From: Myxococcales bacterium
GTDB taxonomy: Bacteria; Myxococcota; Myxococcia; Myxococcales; Myxococcaceae
Assembly (NCBI GenBank): GCA_030681895.1
Contig: JAUXRI010000266.1
Location: forward strand, 17,343 to 81,342
Direction of reading: 5' to 3'
DNA length: 64,000 bases
The translations under genes and the position numbers were made by a program. Positions within the stretch are counted from its first letter, which is position 1. Every line of letters begins with the position of its first letter. The notes below the pieces were generated by a model. It had not been told where the DNA came from. It did not search any database and was given only the letters and a program-made list of their open reading frames with translations. Below, piece by piece: positions 40,692 to 49,838 of the stretch.

Positions 40692-41993
40692 TCAGACTCG
40701 CTCCAGAACGACCGCGGCGCCGAGCCCACCCTGCGCGCAGACGGTGATGAGGGCCGTGCCGAGGCTGCGACGCTTCAGCTCGCGCAGCGTCTGGTGAACG
40801 ATGCGGGCGCCGGTGGCTGCGAACGGGTGGCCGATGGCGATGGAGCCGCCGTTGACGTTGAGGCGGGTGCGATCGATCTCTCCGAGTGGAGCCGACCGGC
40901 CGAGCTTCTCGGCGAAGGCGCGCGAGGCGAACGCCTGGATGTTGGAGGCGATCTGCGCGGCGAAGGCCTCGTGCATGTCGACGAGATCGATGTCCTTGAG
41001 CGACATGCCGGCGCGGTCGAGCGCGAGCGGCGCAGCGTACGCCGGGCCCTGGAGGAGCTGGTCGGCCGGGTCGGTCGCGGCGAACGCGTGAGAGCGCAGG
41101 AACCCGAGCGGCTGATACCCGAGCGCCTTCGCCTTCTCTTCACTCATCAACAGCAACGCAGCGGCGCCATCGGTGAGCGGCGACGCGTTGCCGGCAGTGA
41201 CCGTGCCGTACTTGCGATCGAACACCGGCTTCAGCGCCATCAGCGCCTCGAGCGAGGTGTCGGCGCGCACGATGTTGTCCTTGTCGGCGACCGTCGCGTA
41301 CTTCGGCGGCACCGGCACGTGCATCACCTCGGCGTCGAAGAAGCCCGCCTTCCACGCCATCGCGGCGTTCTGGTGCGAGGCGAGCGCGATCTCGTCCTGC
41401 TCCTTGCGGGTGATGCCGTTCTCTTTCGCCATCTTCTCGGCCGAGTCGCCCATCGAGAGGCCGGTCGTGTACTCGGCGATGGCCGGCGGCACGGGAATGA
41501 GATCTTTCGGAGACAGCTTCTGAAACGGCTTCACGCGCGCGGCGAGCGTGCGGGCGCGGGACGACTCGGCGAGCGCGTGGGCGAGCGGCCGGCTGGTGAA
41601 GATCGGAGGATCGCTCATCGACTCGGTGCCGCCCGCGATGGCGACGTCAGACTGACCGAGCGCGATGGCGTTGGCGGCGTTCACCATCGCCTGCACGCTC
41701 GTCGCGCAGGCCCGGGCCACCGTGTACGCCTCGATCTTCCGAGGCAGGCCCGAGGTCAACACCACCTCACGCGCGATGCTGGCGGCGGTGAGCCCGGGAA
41801 TGACCTGGCCGAACACCACGCTGTCGATCTCGTTGGGATCGATTTCGGAGCGCTGCACGAGCTCGGACACGACGATGCGGCCGAGGTCGAGCGCGGTGAG
41901 GTCGGCGAACACGGTCGCGGCCTTGACGAAGGGGGTCCGCAACCCGCTCACGATGGCCACGCGACGGTGGGCGTTCGATGGTGCCTTCGCCAT
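40692..41993 (-). CDS. fadI: Acetyl-CoA C-acyltransferase (3-ketoacyl-CoA thiolase), FadI type
   Basis: This thiolase performs the last step of beta-oxidation, releasing acetyl-CoA. The 433-residue protein has nucleophile Cys in ARACATSVQA (about residue 96), the base His in GGSIAIGHPFAATGARI, and Cys in CAQGGLG near the C-terminus. Its length and N-terminus suit FadI rather than shorter FadA. It has a good Shine-Dalgarno (AAGGAGG on the minus strand, 41998-42004). It is first in an operon fadI-fadJ-methyltransferase. A short palindrome (42050-42064) upstream may be an operator. Confidence 0.95.
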   Translation of the reverse strand: MAKAPSNAHRRVAIVSGLRTPFVKAATVFADLTALDLGRIVVSELVQRSEIDPNEIDSVVFGQVIPGLTAASIAREVVLTSGLPRKIEAYTVARACATSVQAMVNAANAIALGQSDVAIAGGTESMSDPPIFTSRPLAHALAESSRARTLAARVKPFQKLSPKDLIPVPPAIAEYTTGLSMGDSAEKMAKENGITRKEQDEIALASHQNAAMAWKAGFFDAEVMHVPVPPKYATVADKDNIVRADTSLEALMALKPVFDRKYGTVTAGNASPLTDGAAALLLMSEEKAKALGYQPLGFLRSHAFAATDPADQLLQGPAYAAPLALDRAGMSLKDIDLVDMHEAFAAQIASNIQAFASRAFAEKLGRSAPLGEIDRTRLNVNGGSIAIGHPFAATGARIVHQTLRELKRRSLGTALITVCAQGGLGAAVVLERV

Positions 41994-42049
41994 GCATCCT
42001 CCTTGGGGATCGACGCGACGCGAGGCTTGTAGGGAGCGCTGATTGGCCG

Positions 42050-42064
42050 GTCAACGAGTTTGAC
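42050..42064. promoter_or_regulatory. Candidate operator upstream of fadI
   Basis: GTCAA-CGAGT-TTGAC has perfect 5-bp arms and sits 57 bases before the fadI start in a 202-base divergent region. TetR-type fatty acid regulators bind palindromes of this sort, but the arms are short and the match may be chance. Confidence 0.25.
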
Positions 42065-42195
42065 GCACCGCGCCGAATGCAGAGCGCGCCTTCTCGAGCC
42101 CGCTCCACACCGAGGCGCCGTGCCTTGTCCACCTCGAGTGGAGTCGATACGACCTCAAGCGCTGGTTCACGACTTGCCGACGGGGTGCGACTGCC

Positions 42196-44373
42196 ATGAC
42201 GCGAGTGCTGTTTGTGGCGCTCTGGCTCGCGACCGCATCCTGTCGTTGCGGGTCTCTTCTGGATGTCGACCTCGAGGTTCAGGGCTCGGGTCGCATCGTT
42301 GGCGAAGGTGTCGACTGTTCGAGTCGGTGCACGATTCGCGTTCCGCAGGGTTTCACGCTCAGTGCCATCGCCGAGGCGGGTTGGCGATTCAGTGACTGGA
42401 GCGGGCCTTGCGCGAGCGACGCGCTGAGCTGTGCCGTGAACGGCCCAGGCACCGTCGTGGTTTCGTTTGAGGAGCCGACCGTTCTTGTCGTCGAGGTCGT
42501 CGGCGCGGGCTCGGTGTCGTCCGCTGATGGCTCATCGTGCACAGAGGCTCGCTGCGAATGGCCGGTAGCCGAAGCGCGAACCCTCGTCCCGGCACCTGAC
42601 ATGGGCTGGCGATTCGCCAGATATGAGGACGGCTGTACTGGGACACAGTGTGTGATTGCTGCCGGGAGGGTCGTCGTCGTCTTCGAGCCTGTGCCCGCGC
42701 CACTCACGATTCGCATCTCTGGCACCGGCACAGGCAAGGTCGTTGATCGCCTTGGGCGCTTCGAGTGTTCCTCGAACTGCGACGTCTTCCCCACAGGGAG
42801 CGTTGAACTGGTGCCCGTCCTTGGCATGGACACGACGAGTGCAACCTTCTCAGGCGCCTGCAACGCCAGCCCGTGCGTCGTTCAGGCTCCGGCGACCGTC
42901 GAAGTGACCTTCACCAAAGGCCGTCGGGTGTTTGCGGCCGTGGGCGGGACGGGCTCGGGCACGATTCGAGCCCTTCCTGCCATCGACTGCCCCGGCAGCT
43001 GCGAGACAACGTTGGACCCGGCATCGTCACTCCTGCTCCGAGCCCAGTCGCAGGGGTCGCTCTCGCGATTCGTGGCCTGGGATGGGGGCTGCGAACCCGG
43101 AAACGACCCCTCGACGTGCCTGATTGGTCCCGGCGTTGGCGATGCTTTCGTGGAGGCTCGCTTTGATGGCCGGTTGACGTTGCGAAAGTCACTGCCCATT
43201 TTGAACTCAGCTGGTCGCGTTGGCGGCGGCTTCGTCAGACTGCTCGAGGGCAACCGCCTTGTCTTGACGTGGAGTCTCGCGAAAGGCCTGACCATCGATG
43301 GCGTGGCCTACGCGCCCGACGCCCCACTCTTCTACTCGGCTGGCATCGCAAGCCTGAGCCTCGATGGTGGCGTCGACTGGGTCTCGCACCACAGGTCAAC
43401 GATCGACGGCGGCGTCGTTCAACTCGTTCCGTCGTACATCCGAGAGTTCGGCGGCTCCCTTGTCGTGGGCGGGTCTTGTGGGTTGACCTCGGGCCCGGTC
43501 TGCATGCCGGGCTCGAACTTCGTGATGGAGTTCGACCGTCAGGACGGCGGTGTTCTCGTGTATCGAACGCTGGGGTCGAGCATGACGGGGGCCTTCCGCG
43601 AGCTCGGCTCTGGGCCATTCGCCTCGCAGGACCCAGGGACAGGCCAAGGGTCAGTGCTGTACTCGTTTCAGAACGGGGCGGCGTCTGCATCGACACAGGT
43701 CTTGCCGATGAACATTCTCGGATGCGCCAGCGGCAATCCCGCACCCTGCCTGATCTCGTGGCGCACTGCCTTCGCCTGGCAAGGCTGTTCCGGCTCGAAT
43801 GCTCTCGGCCTCAGTCCCAATTCGGAAGACGCTGCGCTGGTTGAGTGGTTGATGCCATCGCAGACCTGCAACGTCGTGCAGAGGTTCAATTCGACGCCGC
43901 TCACAATGTCCCGGGTCGCTCCGGAAGCAATCGTTCGCACCGCGTCGACTCTCCTCGTCTTGCTGACGGCGGACGCTGCTGAGCTCGATGCAAGAACAAC
44001 AACGCCGCCCGGTCGACAGTTCATGCTCGGGGCCATATCGGATGCGGGAACCCAATGGCTCGCGAGCCCGGGCGGAGGCCAGGCGTACTCACCTTTCCAG
44101 GACGACTTTGGGTTGAGCTTTGTGGAGACGACGTCGGGCGCCTCTCGCACCGTGCTTGGGGTTCAGATTCCAGCCAACTCGAGCGCACTGTTCTCGGTCG
44201 ATGGACGGCCTGGGTTGAGGAGAGCGCTCATCTTCGAGGGCGCCTGGGCCCTCTCTGGGCACTCCCTGGGCGGGCGAACAGCGCTGGCTGTTGCTGGAGC
44301 CGACGTTCGGTTCGAGGGCGAGCTGTTGGGGCCCGGAGCGGCGATTCACTTGCTGGTGTTCGAAGACCGATGA
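42196..44373 (+). CDS. Lipoprotein with InlB-like beta repeats
   Basis: The 725-residue protein starts MTRVLFVALWLATASC, a lipoprotein signal with lipobox TASC. About residues 25-310 hold four or five ~65-residue units of the divergent InlB B-repeat type. Each has G-x-G-x-V near its start, then C-x(3,4)-C, a hydrophobic strand, and F-x2-W-x-G-x-C as in FSDWSGPC and FVAWDGGC. The last ~400 residues are beta-rich, with a possible propeller-like pattern, and unrecognised. Such lipoproteins are common on myxobacterial surfaces. The gene looks less G/C-biased at third codon positions than its neighbours. Confidence 0.75.
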   Translation: MTRVLFVALWLATASCRCGSLLDVDLEVQGSGRIVGEGVDCSSRCTIRVPQGFTLSAIAEAGWRFSDWSGPCASDALSCAVNGPGTVVVSFEEPTVLVVEVVGAGSVSSADGSSCTEARCEWPVAEARTLVPAPDMGWRFARYEDGCTGTQCVIAAGRVVVVFEPVPAPLTIRISGTGTGKVVDRLGRFECSSNCDVFPTGSVELVPVLGMDTTSATFSGACNASPCVVQAPATVEVTFTKGRRVFAAVGGTGSGTIRALPAIDCPGSCETTLDPASSLLLRAQSQGSLSRFVAWDGGCEPGNDPSTCLIGPGVGDAFVEARFDGRLTLRKSLPILNSAGRVGGGFVRLLEGNRLVLTWSLAKGLTIDGVAYAPDAPLFYSAGIASLSLDGGVDWVSHHRSTIDGGVVQLVPSYIREFGGSLVVGGSCGLTSGPVCMPGSNFVMEFDRQDGGVLVYRTLGSSMTGAFRELGSGPFASQDPGTGQGSVLYSFQNGAASASTQVLPMNILGCASGNPAPCLISWRTAFAWQGCSGSNALGLSPNSEDAALVEWLMPSQTCNVVQRFNSTPLTMSRVAPEAIVRTASTLLVLLTADAAELDARTTTPPGRQFMLGAISDAGTQWLASPGGGQAYSPFQDDFGLSFVETTSGASRTVLGVQIPANSSALFSVDGRPGLRRALIFEGAWALSGHSLGGRTALAVAGADVRFEGELLGPGAAIHLLVFEDR

Positions 44374-44463
44374 TTCGACGCACGAGGCCGCGGACAGTGA
44401 AGGAGCCGAGGCCCTCGCCCAACACATCAACCCCTCAAGCGCCCAGCCGGATACTCTTTCGTG

Positions 44464-44847
44464 ATGATTCACCTGCTCGCCGTATCGAGGCTCCGGGTCG
44501 CAGTCGTCGCTTTGGCGCTCTCAACTGGATGCCAGTCGGCGACGCTGACCGGCACCTGGACCGGAGCCTTCACGTCGCCGAGCAGCCCCCGGGTGCGGTT
44601 CGTTCTCGAGGAGCAAGCGGGCCGACTTCGCGGTCAGACGTACTGGGAGGACCCGAACACTCGAGCGCTCGAGCCAGAAGCTGGAGAGCTGCGAGGCGCA
44701 GTGACGAACGGTCGAGCACGGTGGAAGACCCAGGGAGAGGTCGAGGTTGAAGGGCGCTTCGACGCCAACACCTTCGTGGGCACGCTCACCTTCCCGGCAG
44801 TTGATGATCAGCCTTCGCGGACTGCGGCTCTGCAACTCGAGCGATGA
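44464..44847 (+). CDS. Small lipoprotein, unknown function
   Basis: The 127-residue protein (start ATG 44464; GTG 44461 also possible) has a signal peptide ending in the lipobox STGC. The mature part is a single beta-rich domain beginning TLTGTWTGAFTSPSSPRVRFVLEEQ, in which strands rich in aromatic and charged residues alternate. This resembles small lipocalin/META-like or Heat-shock-type barrels, though I cannot assign a family. It is convergent with the next gene, 13 bases away. Confidence 0.6.
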   Translation: MIHLLAVSRLRVAVVALALSTGCQSATLTGTWTGAFTSPSSPRVRFVLEEQAGRLRGQTYWEDPNTRALEPEAGELRGAVTNGRARWKTQGEVEVEGRFDANTFVGTLTFPAVDDQPSRTAALQLER

Positions 44848-44860
44848 CCGCGGAGATGCA

Positions 44861-45475
44861 CTAACCCCCGTCCCGCTCCAGTCCCGGCGAACCACTGTCT
44901 GCAGGCCCAACCAAGAAGACGTCCTCTGACGGGCAGTTCGCGGCGCCGGTTCGGGAGAGGCGACTCCCTTCATCGACGATCTTCAGGAACTGCGCGCGCG
45001 ACACAGGCCGTGTGTAGACCGTGTTGTTCGAGAGGCCGTCTGGGCCTTCGGCGAAGACGCCTTGACCGTTGAAGTCGGCCCAGACCGAGTACCGAGAACT
45101 CCAGACGAGAAAGACTGTCACCACCGAACCAACAGGAGTGACACCTGTGTCGAGCTCGAGGTCGGCGTCGAGTTCGAAGCCCGCCTGCGCTGCCCGCAAG
45201 ACAGCGACTGGCGACGACGCGGCATGCACGCTCGTGTCGTTGGGCGGCGACGCCAGCACGGGCTCGACCAATCTGAGCCGGGTGGTTCGAAGCCCGAAGT
45301 TCGTGAGCGAATCGGCTGACTTGACGATCTCAAACCGACCGATGAAATCTGATGATTTGGCCAGCGAACAGAGCCACAGCGGCATCCGACTTCCCGAGCC
45401 CGTCGGTGCGCCCGTGCAGCTCCATGCGAACAGGGCGATGGCGGCGATGACTGCAGAGCAGTGTCTGTGAACCAC
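44861..45475 (-). CDS. Secreted protein or lipoprotein, unknown function
   Basis: Starting at GTG 45475 the product is 204 residues, with a hydrophobic leader (CSAVIAAIALFAWSC) and a weak lipobox. The mature part has no family I recognise. It contains a beta-type stretch with VGSVVTVFLVWSSRYSVWADFNGQGVF and ends in a Ser/Gly-rich tail. As with its two neighbours, third-position G/C bias is weak for this genome. The start is uncertain because the coding frame continues upstream, although that part looks unlike protein. Confidence 0.5.
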   Translation of the reverse strand: MVHRHCSAVIAAIALFAWSCTGAPTGSGSRMPLWLCSLAKSSDFIGRFEIVKSADSLTNFGLRTTRLRLVEPVLASPPNDTSVHAASSPVAVLRAAQAGFELDADLELDTGVTPVGSVVTVFLVWSSRYSVWADFNGQGVFAEGPDGLSNNTVYTRPVSRAQFLKIVDEGSRLSRTGAANCPSEDVFLVGPADSGSPGLERDGG

Positions 45476-45543
45476 ACGCGCCTCACTTCGCAAACGACCG
45501 GCCCGACGTGTCCGCAGCGTACCTCGGCGACACGCCACCAGCG

Positions 45544-47809
45544 CTACCTGGGGAAGGACGGCCTCAACACCACACTGCCCTTCCCCACCTCGTCGACGAA
45601 CAGCGTCTCGTTCACCTTCGAGTCCCAGATCGTCTTCTCGCCTTCCCTGCGAATCGCCTTGAACTCGAACGCTCCGCCGATGGGCAGCTCGAGCGTGATC
45701 GGCAGCCGAAGCGCCTTCGCCGGGTTCCAATCACCGAACTCAGGCCCGCTCCCGACCACCAACGCTCCGGCTGGGCCCTCGAACGTGATGGAGCGCTTCT
45801 TCGCCCCCGTACGCCACTGCGGCTCGTTCGCCGCGACGAGCCCCGCGTACGCGCCCGGCTTCACCGCGCTGACGAACACGCCAATCGATGGCCGCTTCCA
45901 ACCACCAGGAGGCACCAGCTCCTTCGACGCCTCGGCCCACGCGCCGGCCGGCACCGTCGGCCGAACCCCGTTGCGCCCCACGACGATCACCGCGAGCTGC
46001 GAGCCAGCGATTCGCCCCAACACCACACCCTCGGTCGTCGCGCTCAGCACCACCGGCACGCCATCAGCCAGCGCCGGGTTCTTCTTCCGCGCGTCGAGCC
46101 AGAACGCGAGCTCGCCCTTCAGCGGGTGCGAGGTGAAGGTCATCGACTTGCGGTTGTCGGGCTCCTTCGGCCCATCCATCCCCACCTCGGTGCCCCAGAT
46201 GATCGACGGCACGCCGCGCGTGGTGAGCATGAACGCCAGCGCCGCGCGCACCTTCTCCACGTCGCCACCGCACACGCTCATGATTCGCGGCAGATCGTGG
46301 TTGTCGAGCAGCGTGACGAGCTTCGACGCGTCGGGATAACGGCGATCGTTCGTCAGCACCGCCGCCAGCTTCGCGGGCGAGTCACCCCGACAGAAGACGT
46401 CGCCCATCGCGAACCCGAGCGGGAAGTCGAACATCGAGGTGAAGCCGCCGCCGCTCCACGCCTGCGCCACCAGTGACGGGTCGCCATCGAGCAGCTCGCC
46501 CAGCAACATGAAGTTCGCCGGCGCCGCTGCTTTCAGATCCGCGTTCCACTTCGCCCAGAAGGGCAGCGGCACGTGCTTCACCGCGTCGAGACGGAAACCG
46601 TCAGGCCTGACCTTCTCGAAGCCACCTCCGGGACGAGTCCGTCAGGAACTTCGCGACGTCGGGCCGCTCCGTCGCGAAGTCAGACAGGCCGTGCGCATCG
46701 AATGTCGTGAGCTGCACGGGGTCGTTCCAGTCGGTGATGCCGCCGTTGTGGTGAAACCACTCGGGCTTCTGCGTCGCCAGCGGAGCGTCGGGCCCGACGT
46801 GGTTGAGCACGATGTCGAGCACCAGCTTCATGTCGCGGCGGTGCAGCTCGTCAGACAACTTCGCGAGCGTCGCCTCGTCTCCCAGCCGCGGCTCGACGGT
46901 ATTCAGATCCCACGTCCAGTAGCCGTGGAACGCGCCGTACCCGTGCCACTTCGAGGTGCGCATGCCGTAGACGGGAGACAGCCACACCGTGTCGACGCCC
47001 ACCTCTCGCAGCCAGTCGAGCTTCGACAACAATCCCTTCAAGTCGCCGCCGTGAAACGCGTGCGGATCTCTCGGGTCGGCGTCGCCGTCGTTCGACCGAT
47101 CGCCATTCGCGAAGCGATCGACCATCACGAAGTAGATCGACTTCGGCGAGTCGCGACGGCCCGACGGAGCCGCTGGCTTCGGCTCCTCCTTCGGCTTCGA
47201 CTTCTGCGGCACGATCTGCCCGGGCGAGATCTGCTGAAACGACGCGGGCGCATTCGGGTCCGCAGCGGTCGGCTTCGACGGAGGCACCAGCAGGCCATCG
47301 ATCAACCCACCCAGCCGGCCGGCGATGTCTGATGACGCCGCGTTGATGGCCGCGTTCTGCTTCTCGTGGCTGTATTGCAGAATCACCGGCAGCTCGAATC
47401 CATCACGGCTCTCGACGCCGCCATTCTTCGACGCCGTCAACCCCGCGCTCACTTCCCACCGGTACCGGCCATCGAGCTGCGAGAAGAAGTGCACGCGCAG
47501 CTCGACCAGCAAGAAGTACGGAGCGTCGGGCTGGTGCGCCTTCAGCGCCGCCTTGCGCGTGTCGGTGATGCGCTGCCCGTTCAGCACCTCGAACGGCGCC
47601 TCGACGACGCTCAGGTTGCGCTCCTCCAGCGCCTTGGTGATCGCGTCTTTCAGCGAATCAGGCGCGGTGGTCGCGTCGCCCGAGTACGTCGGGTCGACGA
47701 TGTACCCGACGACGATCGGGGTGGCGTTCTCGAGGCGCTGGCGCGGCACCTTCGGCATGCACGAGATCGACAGCAACACCGCCACGATGGCAACGGCCCG
47801 GGTCGACAT
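45544..47809 (-). pseudogene. Secreted alpha-amylase (GH13) lipoprotein, broken by a one-base frameshift
   Basis: The gene starts at ATG 47809, overlapping the upstream porin stop as TGATG. The leader ends LLSISC (probable lipobox). An N-terminal ~200-residue domain of unknown type precedes the GH13 barrel. Region I DIVLNHVG lies before the break. Frame 1 stops at 46601-46603 after WLREGQA. Dropping one G of the pair at 46611-46612 restores WLREVRPDGFRLDAVKHV, which contains the nucleophile Asp (region II). GELLDG (acid/base Glu) and LLDNHD follow. A starch-binding-like C-terminus (FGDWNPAKALRLP) ends the 754-residue corrected product. It should hydrolyse alpha-1,4-glucans outside the inner membrane. 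Confidence 0.9.
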
Positions 47810-49299
47810 CAGAACCACCCTTCCGACTCGAGCGAGATGAGGTGATGCCAGGCGATGGTCGTCGACGGGCTGAAGACATTGAACTGATCGATGCGCTCGG
47901 CGAACGCGTTCCCGAAGGCCGCGTGCATGGTGCTGTATTGAAAGCCGTAGAGCAGCCGAATCGACGGCCGGTTGTAGATGCCGGGCCCCGTCGGGTTCAG
48001 CACCAGGCCGGTCTTCAGCTGCAGCGTGTGGCGCAGGTTCTGATCGCCGAACTCCAGGCCGCGCGTGTCGGGCAGCCCCTGGCTCGAGCGGAAGATGGAG
48101 TCGAACGAGCCGCGAAAGAGGTTGCCGTTGAGTGAGCGCTCCTGGGCGAGTGAGCCCTCGAGCAGCACGTGCACCACGCGCGTCAGGTAGAGCTGAAGGC
48201 GCGCCACCACCGACATGTATTGCCGGTTCATTTCACTGGCGACGAGCGTGTCGGCGAAGTCGCGATCGGTGCCGAAGAGCCCGGCCACCGCGAGATCGAG
48301 CCGGTCTTTGATCAGGTTGAACTGCGCTTCGTCGCCGAGCTGCAGGCCGTAGCGATCGCGCGTGAGGTCAGCCGTGTAGACCGTGACGTTCTGGCCCATG
48401 AACGCATCGGTGTAGAAGTTCTGCGGGTGCAGCCGCTGGTAGCGCGCGAAGAAGTTGTTCCAGCGCAGCGGCCCGAAGCCTCCGAAGCCGACGTAGCCGA
48501 CCGCGCGCCAGCTGGTGTTCATCGCGCCCGCCTGCTGCGGCGGCTGGAACTGATCGAACATGCCCGGGTTCTCTTCGAGGAACCGCCTCAACACCTCGCG
48601 CCGCGCGAAGTCTTCGTAGCGGACGTTCGGCGTCACGTACGACGAGAAGCGGTTGCCAGCGATGAAGGGCTCGAGGCCGAGCTGCCCACCGCCGCCGAAC
48701 TCGAAGTGATCGTTCACGTGCACGCGCACCGCTCCGCCGGCGGTGAGGATCGGCACGTACTGCGCGCCACGGTTCGCGAAGCCCGAGTCGCCGACCGTCA
48801 ACAACACGTCGACGTGCTCGGTGATGTACCGGCCCGAGAGACCGATGGTGTCTTCGAAGAGCTGCGCAGGGCGGAAGTCGTAGAGCCCGAGGTCTCCGAA
48901 GAAGAACTGCTGCGTGCCGAGCTGCCACACGATGTTCGGCGCGAGAATGTTGCCGGCGCGCGCGTACAGCTGCGAGAGCCGGAAGCTGCTCAAGAACCCG
49001 TTGAGTGGATCAGCCGTCGACACCGTGCCGCCCTCGATACGCGCGTGCAGGCTGGCCCAGATGTCAGTGGTGCCCGGCGGCGCCTGCAGCAGATCGAGCT
49101 TCATCTCGAGCGCCGCGTAGGTGCCTTCGTTCATCAGGCGGCCGTAGAGGTTCCAGAACCCCAGCCTCCCGTTGCCGCCCTGGAAATCGGGCCGCGCGCT
49201 GATGCGGAAGTAGCCACCGGCGCTGAAGCGGCTGTCAGGAGCCTGCGCGAGCGCGAGGCCTGAGACGACGAGGAGGCCAGCGAAGAGAGAACGGTTCAC
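47809..49299 (-). CDS. Maltoporin-like outer-membrane carbohydrate porin
   Basis: The 496-residue protein has a signal peptide (MNRSLFAGLLVVSGLALA) and then alternating amphipathic beta-strands to a C-terminal Phe, the outer-membrane insertion signal. Strand content and length suit an 16- to 18-strand porin. It begins with SRFSAGGYFRISARPDFQGGNGRLGFWNLYGR, reminiscent of LamB/sucrose-type porins. The maltodextrin role rests mostly on context: amylase gene coupled downstream (TGATG) and isoamylase gene upstream. Uptake of alpha-glucan oligosaccharides across the outer membrane is inferred. Confidence 0.75.
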   Translation of the reverse strand: MNRSLFAGLLVVSGLALAQAPDSRFSAGGYFRISARPDFQGGNGRLGFWNLYGRLMNEGTYAALEMKLDLLQAPPGTTDIWASLHARIEGGTVSTADPLNGFLSSFRLSQLYARAGNILAPNIVWQLGTQQFFFGDLGLYDFRPAQLFEDTIGLSGRYITEHVDVLLTVGDSGFANRGAQYVPILTAGGAVRVHVNDHFEFGGGGQLGLEPFIAGNRFSSYVTPNVRYEDFARREVLRRFLEENPGMFDQFQPPQQAGAMNTSWRAVGYVGFGGFGPLRWNNFFARYQRLHPQNFYTDAFMGQNVTVYTADLTRDRYGLQLGDEAQFNLIKDRLDLAVAGLFGTDRDFADTLVASEMNRQYMSVVARLQLYLTRVVHVLLEGSLAQERSLNGNLFRGSFDSIFRSSQGLPDTRGLEFGDQNLRHTLQLKTGLVLNPTGPGIYNRPSIRLLYGFQYSTMHAAFGNAFAERIDQFNVFSPSTTIAWHHLISLESEGWF

Positions 49300-49359
49300 G
49301 CGACTCGCGAGATAGCCCAGCTTCGCGCGTGCAGAGGACTGGTTTTTCGACGCGTGGAG

Positions 49360-49710
49360 CTAGATCCGCTCCATCGCGGCGCGCAGGCGCTCGATGGAGT
49401 CGGTGAGCCGCACGTCGGGCTGCTCGAAGCGCAGGCCCATCGCGGTGTCGGTGGCCCACATCACGCGGCCGAGCACCTCGATGGGCTCCTTCGCGGTGGG
49501 GAACTCGAGGCGCACCGGCACCAGGCTCATCGGTATCAGCGGGCTGTTGGTCGCCACGCCGATGCCGCCTTCGCTCACGTCACGCGCTTCATCGGCGAGG
49601 CGCAGGCTGCTGTTCGACACCACGCGCACGGGGAACGACGCGGGCACCCGGTTGTGCCGACGCGCCTGCGTGTAGCCCGGCCGCTTGCTCACGTAGATCT
49701 CGACGCTCAT
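49360..49710 (-). CDS. PilZ-domain c-di-GMP-binding protein
   Basis: The 116-residue protein (start ATG 49710) is a single PilZ domain. It has the c-di-GMP-contacting RRHNR motif near residue 18 (RxxxR) and DVSEGG (DxSxxG). Binding should change its shape or partner contacts. Its place between the isoamylase and porin genes may mean that sugar utilisation or surface behaviour is linked to c-di-GMP, or may be chance. Spacing to both neighbours is over 60 bases, so coupling is not tight. Confidence 0.9.
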   Translation of the reverse strand: MSVEIYVSKRPGYTQARRHNRVPASFPVRVVSNSSLRLADEARDVSEGGIGVATNSPLIPMSLVPVRLEFPTAKEPIEVLGRVMWATDTAMGLRFEQPDVRLTDSIERLRAAMERI

Positions 49711-49838
49711 GCTGAGTCCCTTCCCCCTTTGAAGCCCGGGGGTTTTCGCGCAGCCCCGCCAAATTCGCAAACCCCAACCTGTCCAAAATCGCTGACAGAT
49801 GATGGGGTTGCGTCGTCAGCGTCTTTTTCCAGAGAGCC

